Shown piece after piece: positions 36,141-48,502 of a DNA stretch of 64,000 bases (the first letter of the stretch is position 1; each line of letters opens with the position of its first letter). Where the stretch lies: contig NW_027469305.1 of assembly GCF_051020765.1 (NCBI RefSeq), forward strand, positions 165,744 through 229,743. The letters run 5' to 3'. The position numbers were made by a program, and so were the translations under genes. The notes under the pieces were generated by a model. The model did no database searches. It saw only the letters and a list, made by a program, of their open reading frames with translations, and was not told where the DNA came from. The stretch comes from Lasioglossum baleicum (lineage: Eukaryota; Arthropoda; Insecta; Hymenoptera; Halictidae).

Positions 36141-38738
36141 TTTTCTACTATTATTGTGGTGCGTTAATTTTGTTGCATATGTAATATGAAAATTGGCTCA
36201 ACGGATATTTTCGACTAGTATTGTGGTGAGCTATTTTATTGCATATATAATATGAAAATTTAATCTACTGATATATTCGAATAGCATTGTCGTTAGCTAA
36301 TTTTATTGCATATGTAATATGAAAATTGGATCTACTGTTATTTTCGACTAGTATTGCTGTATGCTAATTTTATTGCATATACAATACGAAAAATTGGACT
36401 ACTGATATATCTCGGCTAGTATTACAGTGAGCTAATCATGTTGCATATATAATATGAAAATTTGCTCTAATGATATATTCGACTAGTATCGTGGCGAGCA
36501 AATTTTATTGCATATATAATATGATAATTTGCTTTACTGATATTTTCCACTAGTATTGGGGTGGGCTAGTTTTGTTGCATATATAATATGAAAATTTCCT
36601 CTACTGATTTTTTCGACTAGTATTGTGGTGACTTAATTTTGTTGCAAATATAATATGATAATTTGCTTTACTGATATTTTCCACTAGCATTGGGGTGGGC
36701 TAGTTTTGTTGCATATATAATATATCAATTTTCACTACTGACATTTTCGACTAGTATTGGGTTAAGCTAATTTTATTGGGTATATAATATGAAAATTTGT
36801 TCTATTGAATTCATATACTCATGAGAAATTTTATTGTGCTAAATTTGATCTATCGATATTTTGTGCTAGTATTGTGGTGCGTTAATTTTATTGCATATGT
36901 AATATAAAAATTTGGTCTACCGATATTTTCGACTATTATTGTGGTGAGCTGATGTTATTGCATATATAATATGAAAATTTGCCCTACTGATATTTTCGTC
37001 TAGTATTGTGGTTAGCTAATTTTATTGCGTATATAATATGAAGATTTGTTCTATGGAATGAATTTTTCTACTGATGACAAATTTTATTGTGTGAAATTTG
37101 ATCTAGTGATATTTTCGACTACTTTTGTGGGGTGCTAATTACATTGCACATGTAATATGAAAATTTGTTCTATTGATATTTTTCACTGGTGATGGGGTAG
37201 GCTAGTTTTATTGCGTATATAATATGTAAATTTTCACTACCCGATATTTTCGACTAGTATTGAGTTGAGCTAATTTTATTGCGTACCTAATATGAAAATT
37301 TGTTGTAATGAAATTTTGTACCGTTGACAAATTTGATTTTGTAAAATTTTTTGTATTAATATTCTCGGCAGGTATTGTTGTGAGCTAATTCTGCTGTATA
37401 TATAATATATAAATTTGCTCTACTGATATTTTCGACTAGTATTGTGTTGAGCTAGTTTTATTGCGTACATAATATGAAAATTTCGTCTTATGCAATTTTC
37501 TACTGTTGACATATTTGCCTGTATAAAATTTTCTCCATTGATAATTTCGACTGGTATTGTTGTGAGCAGATTTTGTTGCATATATAATATATAAATTTCC
37601 TCGATTTGTATTTTCGACTAGTATTGTGTTGAGCTAATTTTGTTGCGTATATAATATGAAAATTTGTTGTTATGATATCTGCTACAGTGGAAAAATTTTA
37701 TTGTATAAAATTTGATCTGTTGATATTGTCGACTAGTCGTGCGGTGAGCTAATTCTGTTGCATGTATAATATATAAATTTACTTTACTGATATTTTCGTC
37801 TAGTATTCTGTTGAGCCAATTTCATTGCATATATAATTTGAAAATTTGCTCCATTGATACTTTCGTCTAGTATTCTGTTGAGCCAATTTCATTGCATATA
37901 TAATTTGAAAATTTGCTCCATTGATACTTTCGAATAGTATTCGGGTGAGCTAATTTTAATGCTTATACAATATGAAAATTTGCTCTACTGATATTTTCGA
38001 CTAGTATTGAGGTGAGCTAATATTAATGCAAATATGATATGAAAATTTGCTCTACTAATATTCTCGACTAGTATTGTGGTCAGCTAATTTTATTGCTTAT
38101 ATAATATGAAAATTTGCACTACTGATGTTTTCGTCTAGTATTGTGGTGCGCTCATTTTGTTGCGGATGTAATGTTAAGATTTTTTCTATGGAATGAATTT
38201 CTCTACCGATGACAAATTTTATTGTGTAAAATTTGATGTAGTGATATTTTCGACTAGTATTGTTGTCAGCTAATTATATTGCACATGTAATATTAAAATT
38301 TGTTGTATTGCTATTTTCCACTAGTATTGGGGTGGGCCAGTTTTATGGCATATATAATATGCAAATTTTCACTACTGACATTTTCGACTAGTATAGTGGT
38401 GAGCTAATTTTATTTCGTATATAATATGAAAACTCGTTGTACTAATATTTTCTACCGTTGATACATTTTATTTTGTATAATTTGCTCTGCTGTTATTTTC
38501 GACTAGTACTGTTGTGAGCTAATTTTATTGCATATATAAGATGAATATTTGTTCTATTGATATTTTCGACTAGAATTGTGGTGAGGTAATTCTATTGCAT
38601 ATATAATATGATAATTTCTGTATTGATTTTTTGGACTAGTATTGTTGTTGTCTAATTTTATTGCATATATAATGCAAAAATAGGCTCTACTGGTATTTTC
38701 GACTGGTATTGTGGTGAGCTAATATTATTGCATATATA

Positions 38739-40873
38739 GTATCAAAATTTGCTCTACTGATATTTTCGACTAGTATTCTGGTGAGATGATTTTACTGCAT
38801 ATATATAGTATGAAAATTTGCTCCACTGATATTTTCGACTAGTGTTGTGGTGAGCCAATTTCATTCCAAATATAATTTGAATATTTGTTGTATTGAAATT
38901 TTCTACTGTTAACAAATTTTATTGTGGAAAATTTGTACTATTGATATTTACGACTTGTATTGCGTTGAGCTAATTGTATTGCGTACGTAATATTTAAAAT
39001 TTGTCGTATTGAAACTTTCTACTGTTGACAAATATTATCGTGTAAAATTTCCTCTATTCATATTTCCGACTAGTATAGTGGTGAGCTAATTTTAGTTCAT
39101 ATACAATATGAAAATTTGTTGATTTGAGATTTCCTACTCTTGACAAATTTTATTGTTTAAAATTTGCTCTATTCTTATTTTCGACTAGTAATGTGGTGAG
39201 CTAGTTTCATTGCATAGGTAATATGAAAATTTGCTCTACTGATATTTTCGATTATTATTGTTGAGTGCTAATTTTATTTCATATATAATATGAAAATTTG
39301 CACTACTGACATTTTCGACTAGTATGGTGGTTAGCATTTTTTATTGCATATACATTGTGAAAATTTGCTTTACTGATATTTTCGACTAGTATTGGGGTGA
39401 GCTAATTTTGTTGCATATATAATATGAAAATTTGCTCTTCCTGTAGTTTCGACAATTACCGTCGTGAGATAATTTCACTGCGTTTATAATATGAAAATTT
39501 GTTCTACTGAAATTATCTACTGTCGTCAAATTTTATTGTGTAAAATTTGCTCTATTAATATTTTCGAGCAATATTGTGGTTAGCTAATTCTATTGCATAT
39601 ATAATGCGAAAATTGGCACTACTGATATTTTAGACTAGTACTCAGGTGAGCTTATTTTAATTAATATATTATATTAAAACTTTCTCTACTGATATTTTCG
39701 GCTTGTATTGTGGTGATCTAATTTTAATGCGTATACAATATGGAAATTTGCACTACTGATAGTTTCGACTAGTACGGTCGTGATTTAATTTTATAGCGTA
39801 TATAATGCGAAAATTAGTTCTACGGAAATTTTCTTCTGGTGACAATTTTTCTTGTGCAAAATTGGACCTAAGGATATTTTAGACAAGTATTGTGGTGTGC
39901 TAAATTTCATGCATATTAGATACGAAATTTGCTTACTGATATTTTCGACTTGTATTGTGGTGAGCTAATTTTATTGCGTATATAATATGAAAATTTGGTC
40001 TACTTATATTATCGACTAGTATTGTGGTGAGTCAATTTAAATTCATATATAATAAGAAAATTTTCACTATTGATACTTTCGACTAGTATTGTGTTGACCT
40101 AATTTTATTGCACGTATAATGTGAAAATTTGCTCTACTGATATTTTCGACTAGTATTCTGGTGAGATGATTTTACTGCATATATATGGTATGAAAATTTG
40201 CTCCACTGATATTTTCGACTAGTGTTGTGGTGAGCCAATTTCATTCCAAATATAATTTGAAAATTTGTTGTATTGAAATTTTCTACTGTTAACAAATTTT
40301 GTTGTGTAAAGTTTTTACTATTGATATTTTCGACTTGTATTGCGTTGAGCTAATTGTATTGCGTACGTAATATGAAAATTCGTTTTAATGAAATTTTCAA
40401 CTGCTGACAAATTTCATTATATAAAATTTTCTCTATTGATATTTTCGACTAGTATTGTTGTGAGCTATTCCTATTGCATATATAATTTATAAATTTGCTC
40501 TACTGATATTTTCGACTAGTATTGAAGTGAGCCCATTTTATTGCATATATAATATGAAAATTTGTTCTACTGATATTTTCGACTATTACTGTGGTGAGCT
40601 AATTTTATAGGATGTATAATATGAAAACTAGCACTTCTGATATTTTCGACTAGTCTTGCGGTGAACCAATTTTATTGCATGTATAGTATGAAAATTTGTT
40701 GTATTGAAATTTTCTACTATTGACATATTTTATTGCGTAAAATTTGCTCGACTGTTATTTTCGACTAGTAGTTTGGTGAGCTAATTTTATTGGTATATGA
40801 TGTGAAAGTTTTATCTACTGATATTTTCGACTAGTATTGTGGTGAGCTAATTTTATGGCATATATAATATGAA
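38739..40873 (+). repeat. Long-distance duplicated satellite block, copy 2
   Basis: Partner of 17094-18998. It carries about 230 bp extra near 40220-40440, which includes one long unit of the about 115-bp type. Confidence 0.8.
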
Positions 40874-42839
40874 AATATGTTCTACTGAAATATTCGACTA
40901 GTAATGTGGTGAGCTCATTTCTTTGCGTATATGATTTGAAAATTTCTTCCATTGAAATTTTCAACACTTGACAAATTTTATTGTGTAAAATTTGTTCCAT
41001 TGGTACTTTCAACTAGTATTAAGGTGAGCTAATTTTATCGCATATATAATATGAAAATTTGCCCTACTGATATTTTCGACTTGTATTGCGGTGAGTAAAC
41101 AAATTGCATATATAATATGAAAATTTGTTGTATTGAAAATTTATACTGCTGACAAATTTTATTGTGTAAAATTTGCTGTTTTGATATTTTCGTCCAGTTT
41201 TGTGGTGATCTAATTTCATTGCATATATAATATGAAAATATGCTCTACTGATATTTTCGACTTGTATTGAGGTCAGCAAATGTTATTCAATATGTAATAT
41301 GAAAATTACCTCTACTGATTTTTTCGACTAGTATTGCGGTGTGCTAATTTTATTGTATATGTAATATGAAAACTTAATCTACTGATATTTTCCATTAGTA
41401 TTGTGGTGAGTTTATTTTATTGCATATATCATATGAAAACGTGATCTACTGATATTTTCGACTTGTATTGTGGTGAGTTAATTTTATTGCATATATAATA
41501 TGAAAATTTTATATGCTTATATTTTCCACTAGTATTGTGAAGAGCTGATTTTATCGCATATGTAATATGAAAATTGGCCCTACAGATGTTTTCGATTCGT
41601 ATTGCGGTAGCCTAATTTTATTGCATATAGAATACGAAAATTTGCACTACTGATATTTTCGACTAGTATTGCGGTGAGCTAATCTTATTGCATATATAAT
41701 ATGACAATTGGCTCAACTGATATTTTCGACTAGTACAGTGCCGAGCTAATTTTGGGGCATATATAGTATAAAGATTTGATCTACTGATATCTTCGACTAG
41801 TGTTGTGGTGAGTTTATTTTATTGCATACATAATATGAAAATTTCATCTACTGATACTTTCGGCTTTTATTTTGTGAACAAATTTTATTGCATATGTATT
41901 ATGACAATTGGCTCAACTGATATTTTCGACTAGTACAGTGCCGAGCTAATTTTACTGCATCTATAATATGAATATTTGCTCTACTGATATTTTCGACTAG
42001 TATTGCGGTGGGTTTATTTTATTGCATATATAATATGAAAATTTAATCTACTGATATTTTCGTCTAGCATTGGGGAGAGCCAATTTTATTGCGTTTATAT
42101 TATGGAAATTTGCCCTACTGATATGTTCGACAAGTATTGTGGTGAAATAATTTTATTCCATAGATAATATGAATATTTAATCTACTGATATTTGCGGCTA
42201 GTACTGCTGTGTGCTAATTTTACTGCATATATAATATGAAAATTTAATATATTGATATTTTCGTCTAATATTTTGGTGAGCCAATTTTATTGCATATGTA
42301 ATATGAAAATTGGCTCTACTGATTTTTACGACTATTATTGCGGTGTGCGAAATTTTATTGCATATATAATATGATAATTTAATCTACTGATATTTCCGAC
42401 TAGTATTGGGGTGAGCTAATTTTATTGCATATGTATTATGAAAATTGGCTCTACTGATATTTTCGACTAGTATTGTGGTGAGCTAATTTTATTGCATATA
42501 TAATATAAAAATTTGTTCTATTGAATGAGATATTCATCTGATGACAAATTTTATTGGGTAAAATTTGATCTATGGATATTTTCGACTAGTATTGTTGTGA
42601 GCTAATTTTATTGCATATATAATATGAAAATTTGCACTATTATTATTTTCGACTAGTTTTGTGGTGAGCTAATGTTATTGCATATATAATGTGAAAGTTT
42701 GCTCTACCGATACTTTCGTCCAGTATGGTGGTGAGCTAATTTTGTTGCATATATAATATGGAAATTTGGGTTATTTTTATTTTCGAGTAGTATTGCGGTG
42801 AGCTAATTTTATTGCATATATAATGTGAAAATTTGTTCT

Positions 42840-44056
42840 CCTGATATCTTCGGCTAGAATTGTGTTTAATTTAATTTTATTGCATACATAATATGAAGAC
42901 TTGATCTACTGATATTTTCGACTGGTATTGTTGTGAGCTAATTTTATTGCATATATAATGTGATATTTTATTCTACTGATGTTTTCGACTAGTATTGTTG
43001 TAAGCTAATTTTATTGCATATATAATATGAAAATTTGCACTACTGATATTTTCGACTAGTATTATGGTGAGATGACATTATTGCGTATGTAATATCAGAA
43101 TTTGCGCTACTGATATTTTCTATTAGAATTATGGTGAGCTAATTTTACTGCATATATAATATGAAAATTTGGTTTACGGATATTTTCGACTAATGTTGTG
43201 GTGAGCTAATTCTATAGCATATACAATATGAAAATTTGATCTACTTATATTTTCGACTAGTATTGTGGCGAGCTCATTTTATTGCATATATAATATGAAA
43301 ATTTGCTCTAATGATATTTTCGATTAGTAGTGTGGTGAACTAATTTTATTGCACATATAATATGAAAATTTGTTCTACTAATATTACCGACTAGTATTGC
43401 GGTGAGCTAATTTTATTGCATCTAGAATATGATAATTAGCTCTACCGATATTTTCCACTAGAATTGTGATGTGGGATTTTTATTGCATATATAATGTGAA
43501 ATTTTGTTCTACTGATTTTTTCGACTAGTACTGTTGTAAGCTATTTTTATTGCATACATAATATGAAAATTTGTTCTACTGATATTTTCGACTAGTACTG
43601 TGTTGAGCTAATTTTAATGCATATATTATATGAAAATTTGCTCTACTAATATTTTCAACTAGTATTGTGGTCAGCTAATTTTATTGCCTATATAATATGT
43701 AAATTTGCACTACTGATATTTTCGACTAGTATTGTGGTGAGCTAATGATATTGCACATGTATTATGAAAATTTGTTCTATTGATATTTTCCACTGGTGAT
43801 GGTGTGGGCTTGTTTTATTGTGTATATAATATGTAAATTTTCCCTACCCGATATTTCCGACTAGTATTGTAGTGAGCTAATTTTATTGCATATATAATTT
43901 GAAAATTTGCTTTGCTGTTATTTTCGACTTGTATTGTGGTGAGCTAATTTTGTTGCATATATAATTTGAATATTTGCTCTACTAGTATTGTCGACTAGTA
44001 TTGTGTTGAGCGAATTTTATTGCGTATATAATACGAAAATATGTTGTAATGATATT
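42840..44056 (+). repeat. Left flank of mariner, duplicated at 47276-48492
   Basis: The offset is a constant 4436 over about 1217 bp, with only a few substitutions noticed (for example near 43076, 43806 and 43990). The match stops abruptly on the left near 42840. On the right it stops at 44056, 207 bp before the mariner end; in the partner, the mariner fragment begins after a 10-bp filler. Confidence 0.85.
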
Positions 44057-44261
44057 TACTACGGTTGACAAATTTTATTGTTTAAAATTTTTACTATTGA
44101 TATTTTCCACTAGTATTGTGTTGAGCTAATTTTATTGCGTACATAATATGAAAATTTGTTGTAATGAAATTTTCTACCGTTGACAAATTTGTTTGTATAA
44201 AATATTCTTTATTATTATTTTCGACTGGTATTGTTGTGAGCCAATTCTTCTGCATATATAA

Positions 44262-44263
44262 TA
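44262..44263 (+). other. Left TA target-site duplication of mariner
   Basis: TA immediately precedes the left terminal repeat and is matched by TA at 45551-45552. Removing the element and one TA restores a normal satellite sequence, 'gcatatataatatataaatt', which occurs uninterrupted elsewhere, for example near 20701. Confidence 0.9.
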
Positions 44264-44295
44264 TTAGGTTGGGGAAAAAGAAATCCATTATTTTT
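44264..44295 (+). repeat. Left terminal inverted repeat of mariner
   Basis: 32 bp beginning TTAGGTTGGGGAAAAAG and ending in a T-run. It is a perfect reverse complement of 45519-45550; the two ends diverge at the next base. Terminal inverted repeats are the transposase binding and cleavage sites in this family. Confidence 0.95.
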
Positions 44296-44447
44296 TCGGT
44301 AGATGGCTGTAGTGATCGATATCTCGTAAATTATCGATCAAACAATTTCAAATTTATGCTCGTTGTCAAGGTAACAGTTCGCACTAAAAGAATTCGTTTG
44401 CAGTTTTTTGTTTTGTCCATTCAGTTCTGAGTTACACGGCGTTAAAT

Positions 44448-45473
44448 ATGGAAGTCAACAAAGAGAAACTTCGGTACATTTTACAGTTTTTCTTTGATAA
44501 GGGCGAAAATGCAAGTCAGGCGGCTGAAAATGTGAATAGTGTTTATGGTCCCGATACTGTAACAGCTAATTACGCGCAATTTTGGTTTCGTCGATTCCGT
44601 TCGGGTATTTTTGACGTTAAGGATGCCCCTCGCACAGGCAGGCCCGTCGTCGAAAATGTCGAGAAAGTCACTGAAATCATCGAAGTGGACCGGCATGTTA
44701 GTAGTCGTAGCATCGCCCAGGAGTTAAAGATCGACCACAAAACAGTTTTAAACCATTTGCACAAAGCTGGGTTTAAAAAAAAGCTTGATGTTTGGGTGCC
44801 ACACCAATTAACACCAAAAAACATGATGGATCGAATTTCCATCTGCGAAGCCTTGGCCAAACGTAATGAAATCAACCCATTTCTTAAACGGATGGTGACT
44901 GGGGATGAGACATGGGTCACATACGACAACATTATGCGAAAGCGATCGTGGTCACAGCGCGGTGGAGCAGCTCAGACGGTGGCCAAACCGGGACTAACGG
45001 CCAGGAAGGTTCTGCTTTGCGTTTCGTGGGATTGGAAAGGAATCATTTATTACGAGTTGCTTCCATATGGCCAAACATTAAATTCAGACATCTATTGTCA
45101 ACAACTGGACCGTCTGAAGCGAGCAATTGACCAGAAACGGCCAGAATTGGCCAACAGAAGAGGTGTCGTGTTCCATCAGGACAACGCCAGGCCACACACT
45201 TCTATAGTGACTCGTCAGAAACTCCGGGAGCTTGGTTGGGAAGTTTTGATGCATCCACCATACAGTCCGGACCTCGCACCAAGCGATTACCATCCTTTTC
45301 TTGCATTGCAAAACTTTTTTAGTGATAAGAAATTGGCATCAATGGAAGAGTGTGAAAATCAATTGCTGGAGTTTTTCGCTAATAAGGACCAAGACTTTTA
45401 TGAGAGAGGCATAATGAAGCTACCATTAAAATGGCAACAAATTATAGAACAAAATGGTGCATATTTGACCTAA
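44448..45473 (+). CDS. Mariner transposase, 341 residues, DDD-type
   Basis: Cut-and-paste transposase that would act in the nucleus on the element's own inverted repeats and insert at TA. Length matches the family's usual 340-350 residues. Residues 1 to about 110 form the paired helix-turn-helix DNA-binding region, with the linker motif 'RTGRP' at 62-66. 'WVPHQLT' at 116-122 corresponds to the family WVPHEL motif. The catalytic domain holds D153 in 'VTGDETW', D245 in 'FHQDNARPH' and D280 in 'YSPDLAPSDYH'; 34 residues separate D245 from D280, the mariner D,D(34)D signature. The first ATG is used and no upstream in-frame extension is needed. One oddity: residue 283 is P where the family motif normally has L (SDYHLF), so activity may be reduced. 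There are no frameshifts or stops. The identification is certain; activity is not. Confidence 0.97.
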   Translation: MEVNKEKLRYILQFFFDKGENASQAAENVNSVYGPDTVTANYAQFWFRRFRSGIFDVKDAPRTGRPVVENVEKVTEIIEVDRHVSSRSIAQELKIDHKTVLNHLHKAGFKKKLDVWVPHQLTPKNMMDRISICEALAKRNEINPFLKRMVTGDETWVTYDNIMRKRSWSQRGGAAQTVAKPGLTARKVLLCVSWDWKGIIYYELLPYGQTLNSDIYCQQLDRLKRAIDQKRPELANRRGVVFHQDNARPHTSIVTRQKLRELGWEVLMHPPYSPDLAPSDYHPFLALQNFFSDKKLASMEECENQLLEFFANKDQDFYERGIMKLPLKWQQIIEQNGAYLT

Positions 45474-45496
45474 ATCGGACAATGCAAAACATGTTA

Positions 45497-45502
45497 AATA
45501 AA
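45497..45502 (+). promoter_or_regulatory. Candidate polyadenylation signal AATAAA
   Basis: The hexamer AATAAA lies 24 bp after the transposase stop codon and before the right inverted repeat. This is a typical place for a mariner transcript end, but it is a short motif and unproven. Confidence 0.5.
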
Positions 45503-45518
45503 GTCTTGAAGTTCACGT

Positions 45519-45550
45519 AAAAATAATGGATTTCTTTTTCCCCAACCTAA
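45519..45550 (-). repeat. Right terminal inverted repeat of mariner
   Basis: 32 bp ending CCCCAACCTAA, identical to the left repeat when read on the other strand. It is followed by the TA duplication at 45551-45552. Confidence 0.95.
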
Positions 45551-48502
45551 TATATAAATTTGCTCTACTGATACTTTCGACCAGCATTGTAGTTAGTTAG
45601 CCTTATTCCATATATAATATGAAAATTTGATCTACTGATGTTCTCGACTGGTATTGTTGTGAGCTAATATTATTCCATTTATAATATGAAAATTTTATCT
45701 ACTGGTATTCTCTACTAGTATTGTGGTGAGCTAATTTCATTGCATATATAATATGATTATTTTTTCTACTGATATTTTCGACTAGTATTGTGGTGAGCTA
45801 ATTTGGCTGCATATATACTATGAAAATTTGCTATACTGATATTTTCGACTAGTATTCTGGTGAGCTAAATTTGTTGCATATATAACATGAAGATTTGCTG
45901 TACTGATATTTTCGACCAGTATTGCGGTGAGCTAATTTTATTGCATATATAACATGAAAATATGTTGTATTGAAATTTTCTACTGTTGACAAATTTCATT
46001 GTGAAAACTTTGGCCCATTGATATTTTCGACTAGTTTTGTGGTGTGCCAATTTTATTGCATATATAATATGAAAATTTGCTCTACTGATATTTTCGACAA
46101 GTACTGTGGAGAGCTAATCTTAGGGCATATATAGTATAAAGTGTTCATCTACTGATATTTCCTACTAGAATTGTGGTGAGCTAATTTCATTACATATATG
46201 ATATGAAAATTTAATCTACTGATATTTTCGACTTGTAGTGTGGTGAGCTAATTTTATTGCATATGTAATATGAAAATTGGCACTACTGATATTTTCGGCT
46301 AGTATTGCTGTGTGCTAATTTTACTGCATATATAATAAGAAAATTTAATATAATGACATTAGCGACTAATACGTTGGTGAGCCAATTTTATTGCATATGT
46401 AATATGAAAATTGGCTCTACTGATTTTTTCGACTAGTATTGCAGTGTGCTAATTTTATTGCATATATAATATGAAAATTATATCTACTGATATTTTCGTC
46501 TATTATTGTGTAGATCCAATTATATTGCATATATAATACGAAAATTTGCTCTACTGATAACTTCGACTAGCATTGTGGTGAGCTAATTTTATTGCATATG
46601 TAATATGAAAATTGGCTCTACTGATTTTTACCACCAGTACTGCGGTGTGCTAATTTTATTGCAGATATAATATGGTAATTTAACCTACTGATATTTTCGA
46701 CTAGTATTGTGGTTATCTAATTTTATTGCCTATGAGGAATGAAAATTAGCTCTACTGATATTTTCGATTAGTATTGTGGTGAGCTAATTTTATTGCATAT
46801 ATAATATAAAAATTTGTTCTATTGAATGAGATATTCAACTGATGACAAATTTTATTGTGTAAAATTTGATCTATGGATATTTTCGACTAGTATTGTTGTG
46901 AGCTAATTCTACTGCATATATAATATGAAAATTTGCACTATTGATATTTTCGACTATTTTTGTGGTGAGCTAAAGTTATTGCATGTATAATATGAAAGTT
47001 TGCTCTACCGATATTTTCGTCCAGTATGGTGGTGAGCTAATTTTGTTGCATATATAATATGGAAATTTAGGTTATTTTTATTTTCGAGTAGTATTGCGGT
47101 GAGCTAATTTTATTGCATATATAATGTGAAAATTTGTTCTCCTGATATCTTCGGCTAGAATTGTGTTTAATTTAATTTTATTGCATATATAATATGAAGA
47201 CTTGATCTACTGATATTTTCGACTAGAATTGTGGTGAGCACATTTGATTGCATATATAATAAGATAACATGCTCTGCTGATATCTTCGGCTAGAATTGTG
47301 TTTAATTTAATTTTATTGCATACATAATATGAAGACTTGATCTACTGATATTTTCGACTGGTATTGTTGTGAGCTAATTTTATTGCATATATAATGTGAT
47401 ATTTTATTCTACTGATGTTTTCGACTAGTATTGTTGTAAGCTAATTTTATTGCATATATAATATGAAAATTTGCACTACTGATATTTTCGACTAGTATTA
47501 TGGTGAGATGATATTATTGCGTATGTAATATCAGAATTTGCGCTACTGATATTTTCTATTAGAATTATGGTGAGCTAATTTTACTGCATATATAATATGA
47601 AAATTTGGTTTACGGATATTTTCGACTAATGTTGTGGTGAGCTAATTCTATAGCATATACAATATGAAAATTTGATCTACTTATATTTTCGACTAGTATT
47701 GTGGCGAGCTCATTTTATTGCATATATAATATGAAAATTTGCTCTAATGATATTTTCGATTAGTAGTGTGGTGAACTAATTTTATTGCACATATAATATG
47801 AAAATTTGTTCTACTAATATTACCGACTAGTATTGCGGTGAGCTAATTTTATTGCATCTAGAATATGATAATTAGCTCTACCGATATTTTCCACTAGAAT
47901 TGTGATGTGGGATTTTTATTGCATATATAATGTGAAATTTTGTTCTACTGATTTTTTCGACTAGTACTGTTGTAAGCTATTTTTATTGCATACATAATAT
48001 GAAAATTTGTTCTACTGATATTTTCGACTAGTACTGTGTTGAGCTAATTTTAATGCATATATTATATGAAAATTTGCTCTACTAATATTTTCAACTAGTA
48101 TTGTGGTCAGCTAATTTTATTGCCTATATAATATGTAAATTTGCACTACTGATATTTTCGACTAGTATTGTGGTGAGCTAATGATATTGCACATGTATTA
48201 TGAAAATTTGTTCTATTGATATTTTCCACTGGTGATGGTGTGGGCTAGTTTTATTGTGTATATAATATGTAAATTTTCCCTACCCGATATTTCCGACTAG
48301 TATTGTAGTGAGCTAATTTTATTGCATATATAATTTGAAAATTTGCTCTGCTGTTATTTTCGACTTGTATTGTGGTGAGCTAATTTTGTTGCATATATAA
48401 TTTGAATATTTGCTCTACTAGTATTATCGACTAGTATTGTGTTGAGCGAATTTTATTGCGTATATAATACGAAAATATGTTGTAATGATATTATATAATG
48501 AT
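45551..48502 (+). repeat. 67-bp satellite array, block between the two mariner sequences
   Basis: The same satellite in the same orientation as before the transposon. The first monomer resumes at 'tatataaatttgctctac', completing the interrupted unit. The block includes the partner of 34746-36140 (about 46060-47270) and the partner of 42840-44056 (47276-48492). The last 10 bp, 48493-48502, are filler that matches neither satellite nor mariner at that place. No gene is seen. Confidence 0.93.
47276..48492 (+). repeat. Duplicate of mariner left-flank satellite
   Basis: Copy of 42840-44056 at offset 4436. Together with 48503-49363 it is a shortened copy of 42840-46076, which spans the mariner. 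Sizes agree: 3237 bp minus deletions of 608 and 551 bp plus 10 bp of filler gives 2088 bp. Confidence 0.85.

Larger units (their letters stand above)
14013..44263 (+). repeat. 67-bp satellite array (with about 115-bp long units), left block
   Basis: Monomers of 67 bp carry the ordered landmarks 'gatattttcgactagtattg', 'tggtgagctaattttattgc', 'atatataatatgaaaat' and 'ttgctctact'. Many units hold an extra segment of about 48 bp after 'gaaaat', with landmarks 'gaaattttctactgttgac' and 'aaattttattgtgtaaaat', giving units of about 115 bp. All monomers I checked are in the same orientation. Base composition is very AT-rich. I see no gene, tRNA or rRNA in the block. Minus-strand open frames with peptides like 'NFHIIYAIKLAHHNTS' follow the repeat and shift frame because 67 is not a multiple of three. 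A centromeric or pericentromeric satellite is plausible but inferred. Confidence 0.95.
44264..45550 (+). mobile_element. Complete mariner DNA transposon, 1287 bp
   Basis: This is a Tc1/mariner superfamily element of the mariner family, about the usual 1.3 kb. It has 32-bp perfect terminal inverted repeats starting TTAGGTTGGG, a TA target duplication and a single intronless transposase gene on the plus strand. About 152 bp separate the left repeat from the gene and about 45 bp separate the gene from the right repeat. The element lies inside one 67-bp satellite monomer. With intact ends and an open frame it looks young and possibly autonomous, although one motif residue in the transposase is unusual. 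The TTAGGTTG end is shared with known mariner elements such as Hsmar1 and MADE1; I do not assign a subfamily. Its base composition is clearly less AT-rich than the surrounding satellite. Confidence 0.97.

Noticed and set aside
44164..44430. 88-codon plus-strand open frame overlapping the left mariner end
   Set aside because: It runs from satellite across the inverted repeat into the transposon leader; the insertion created it by chance.
44481..45311. Several open frames antisense to, or in other frames of, the transposase
   Set aside because: They are shadows of the transposase gene, which has clear family motifs and length. The same shadows recur in the 48.5-49.2 kb fragment.
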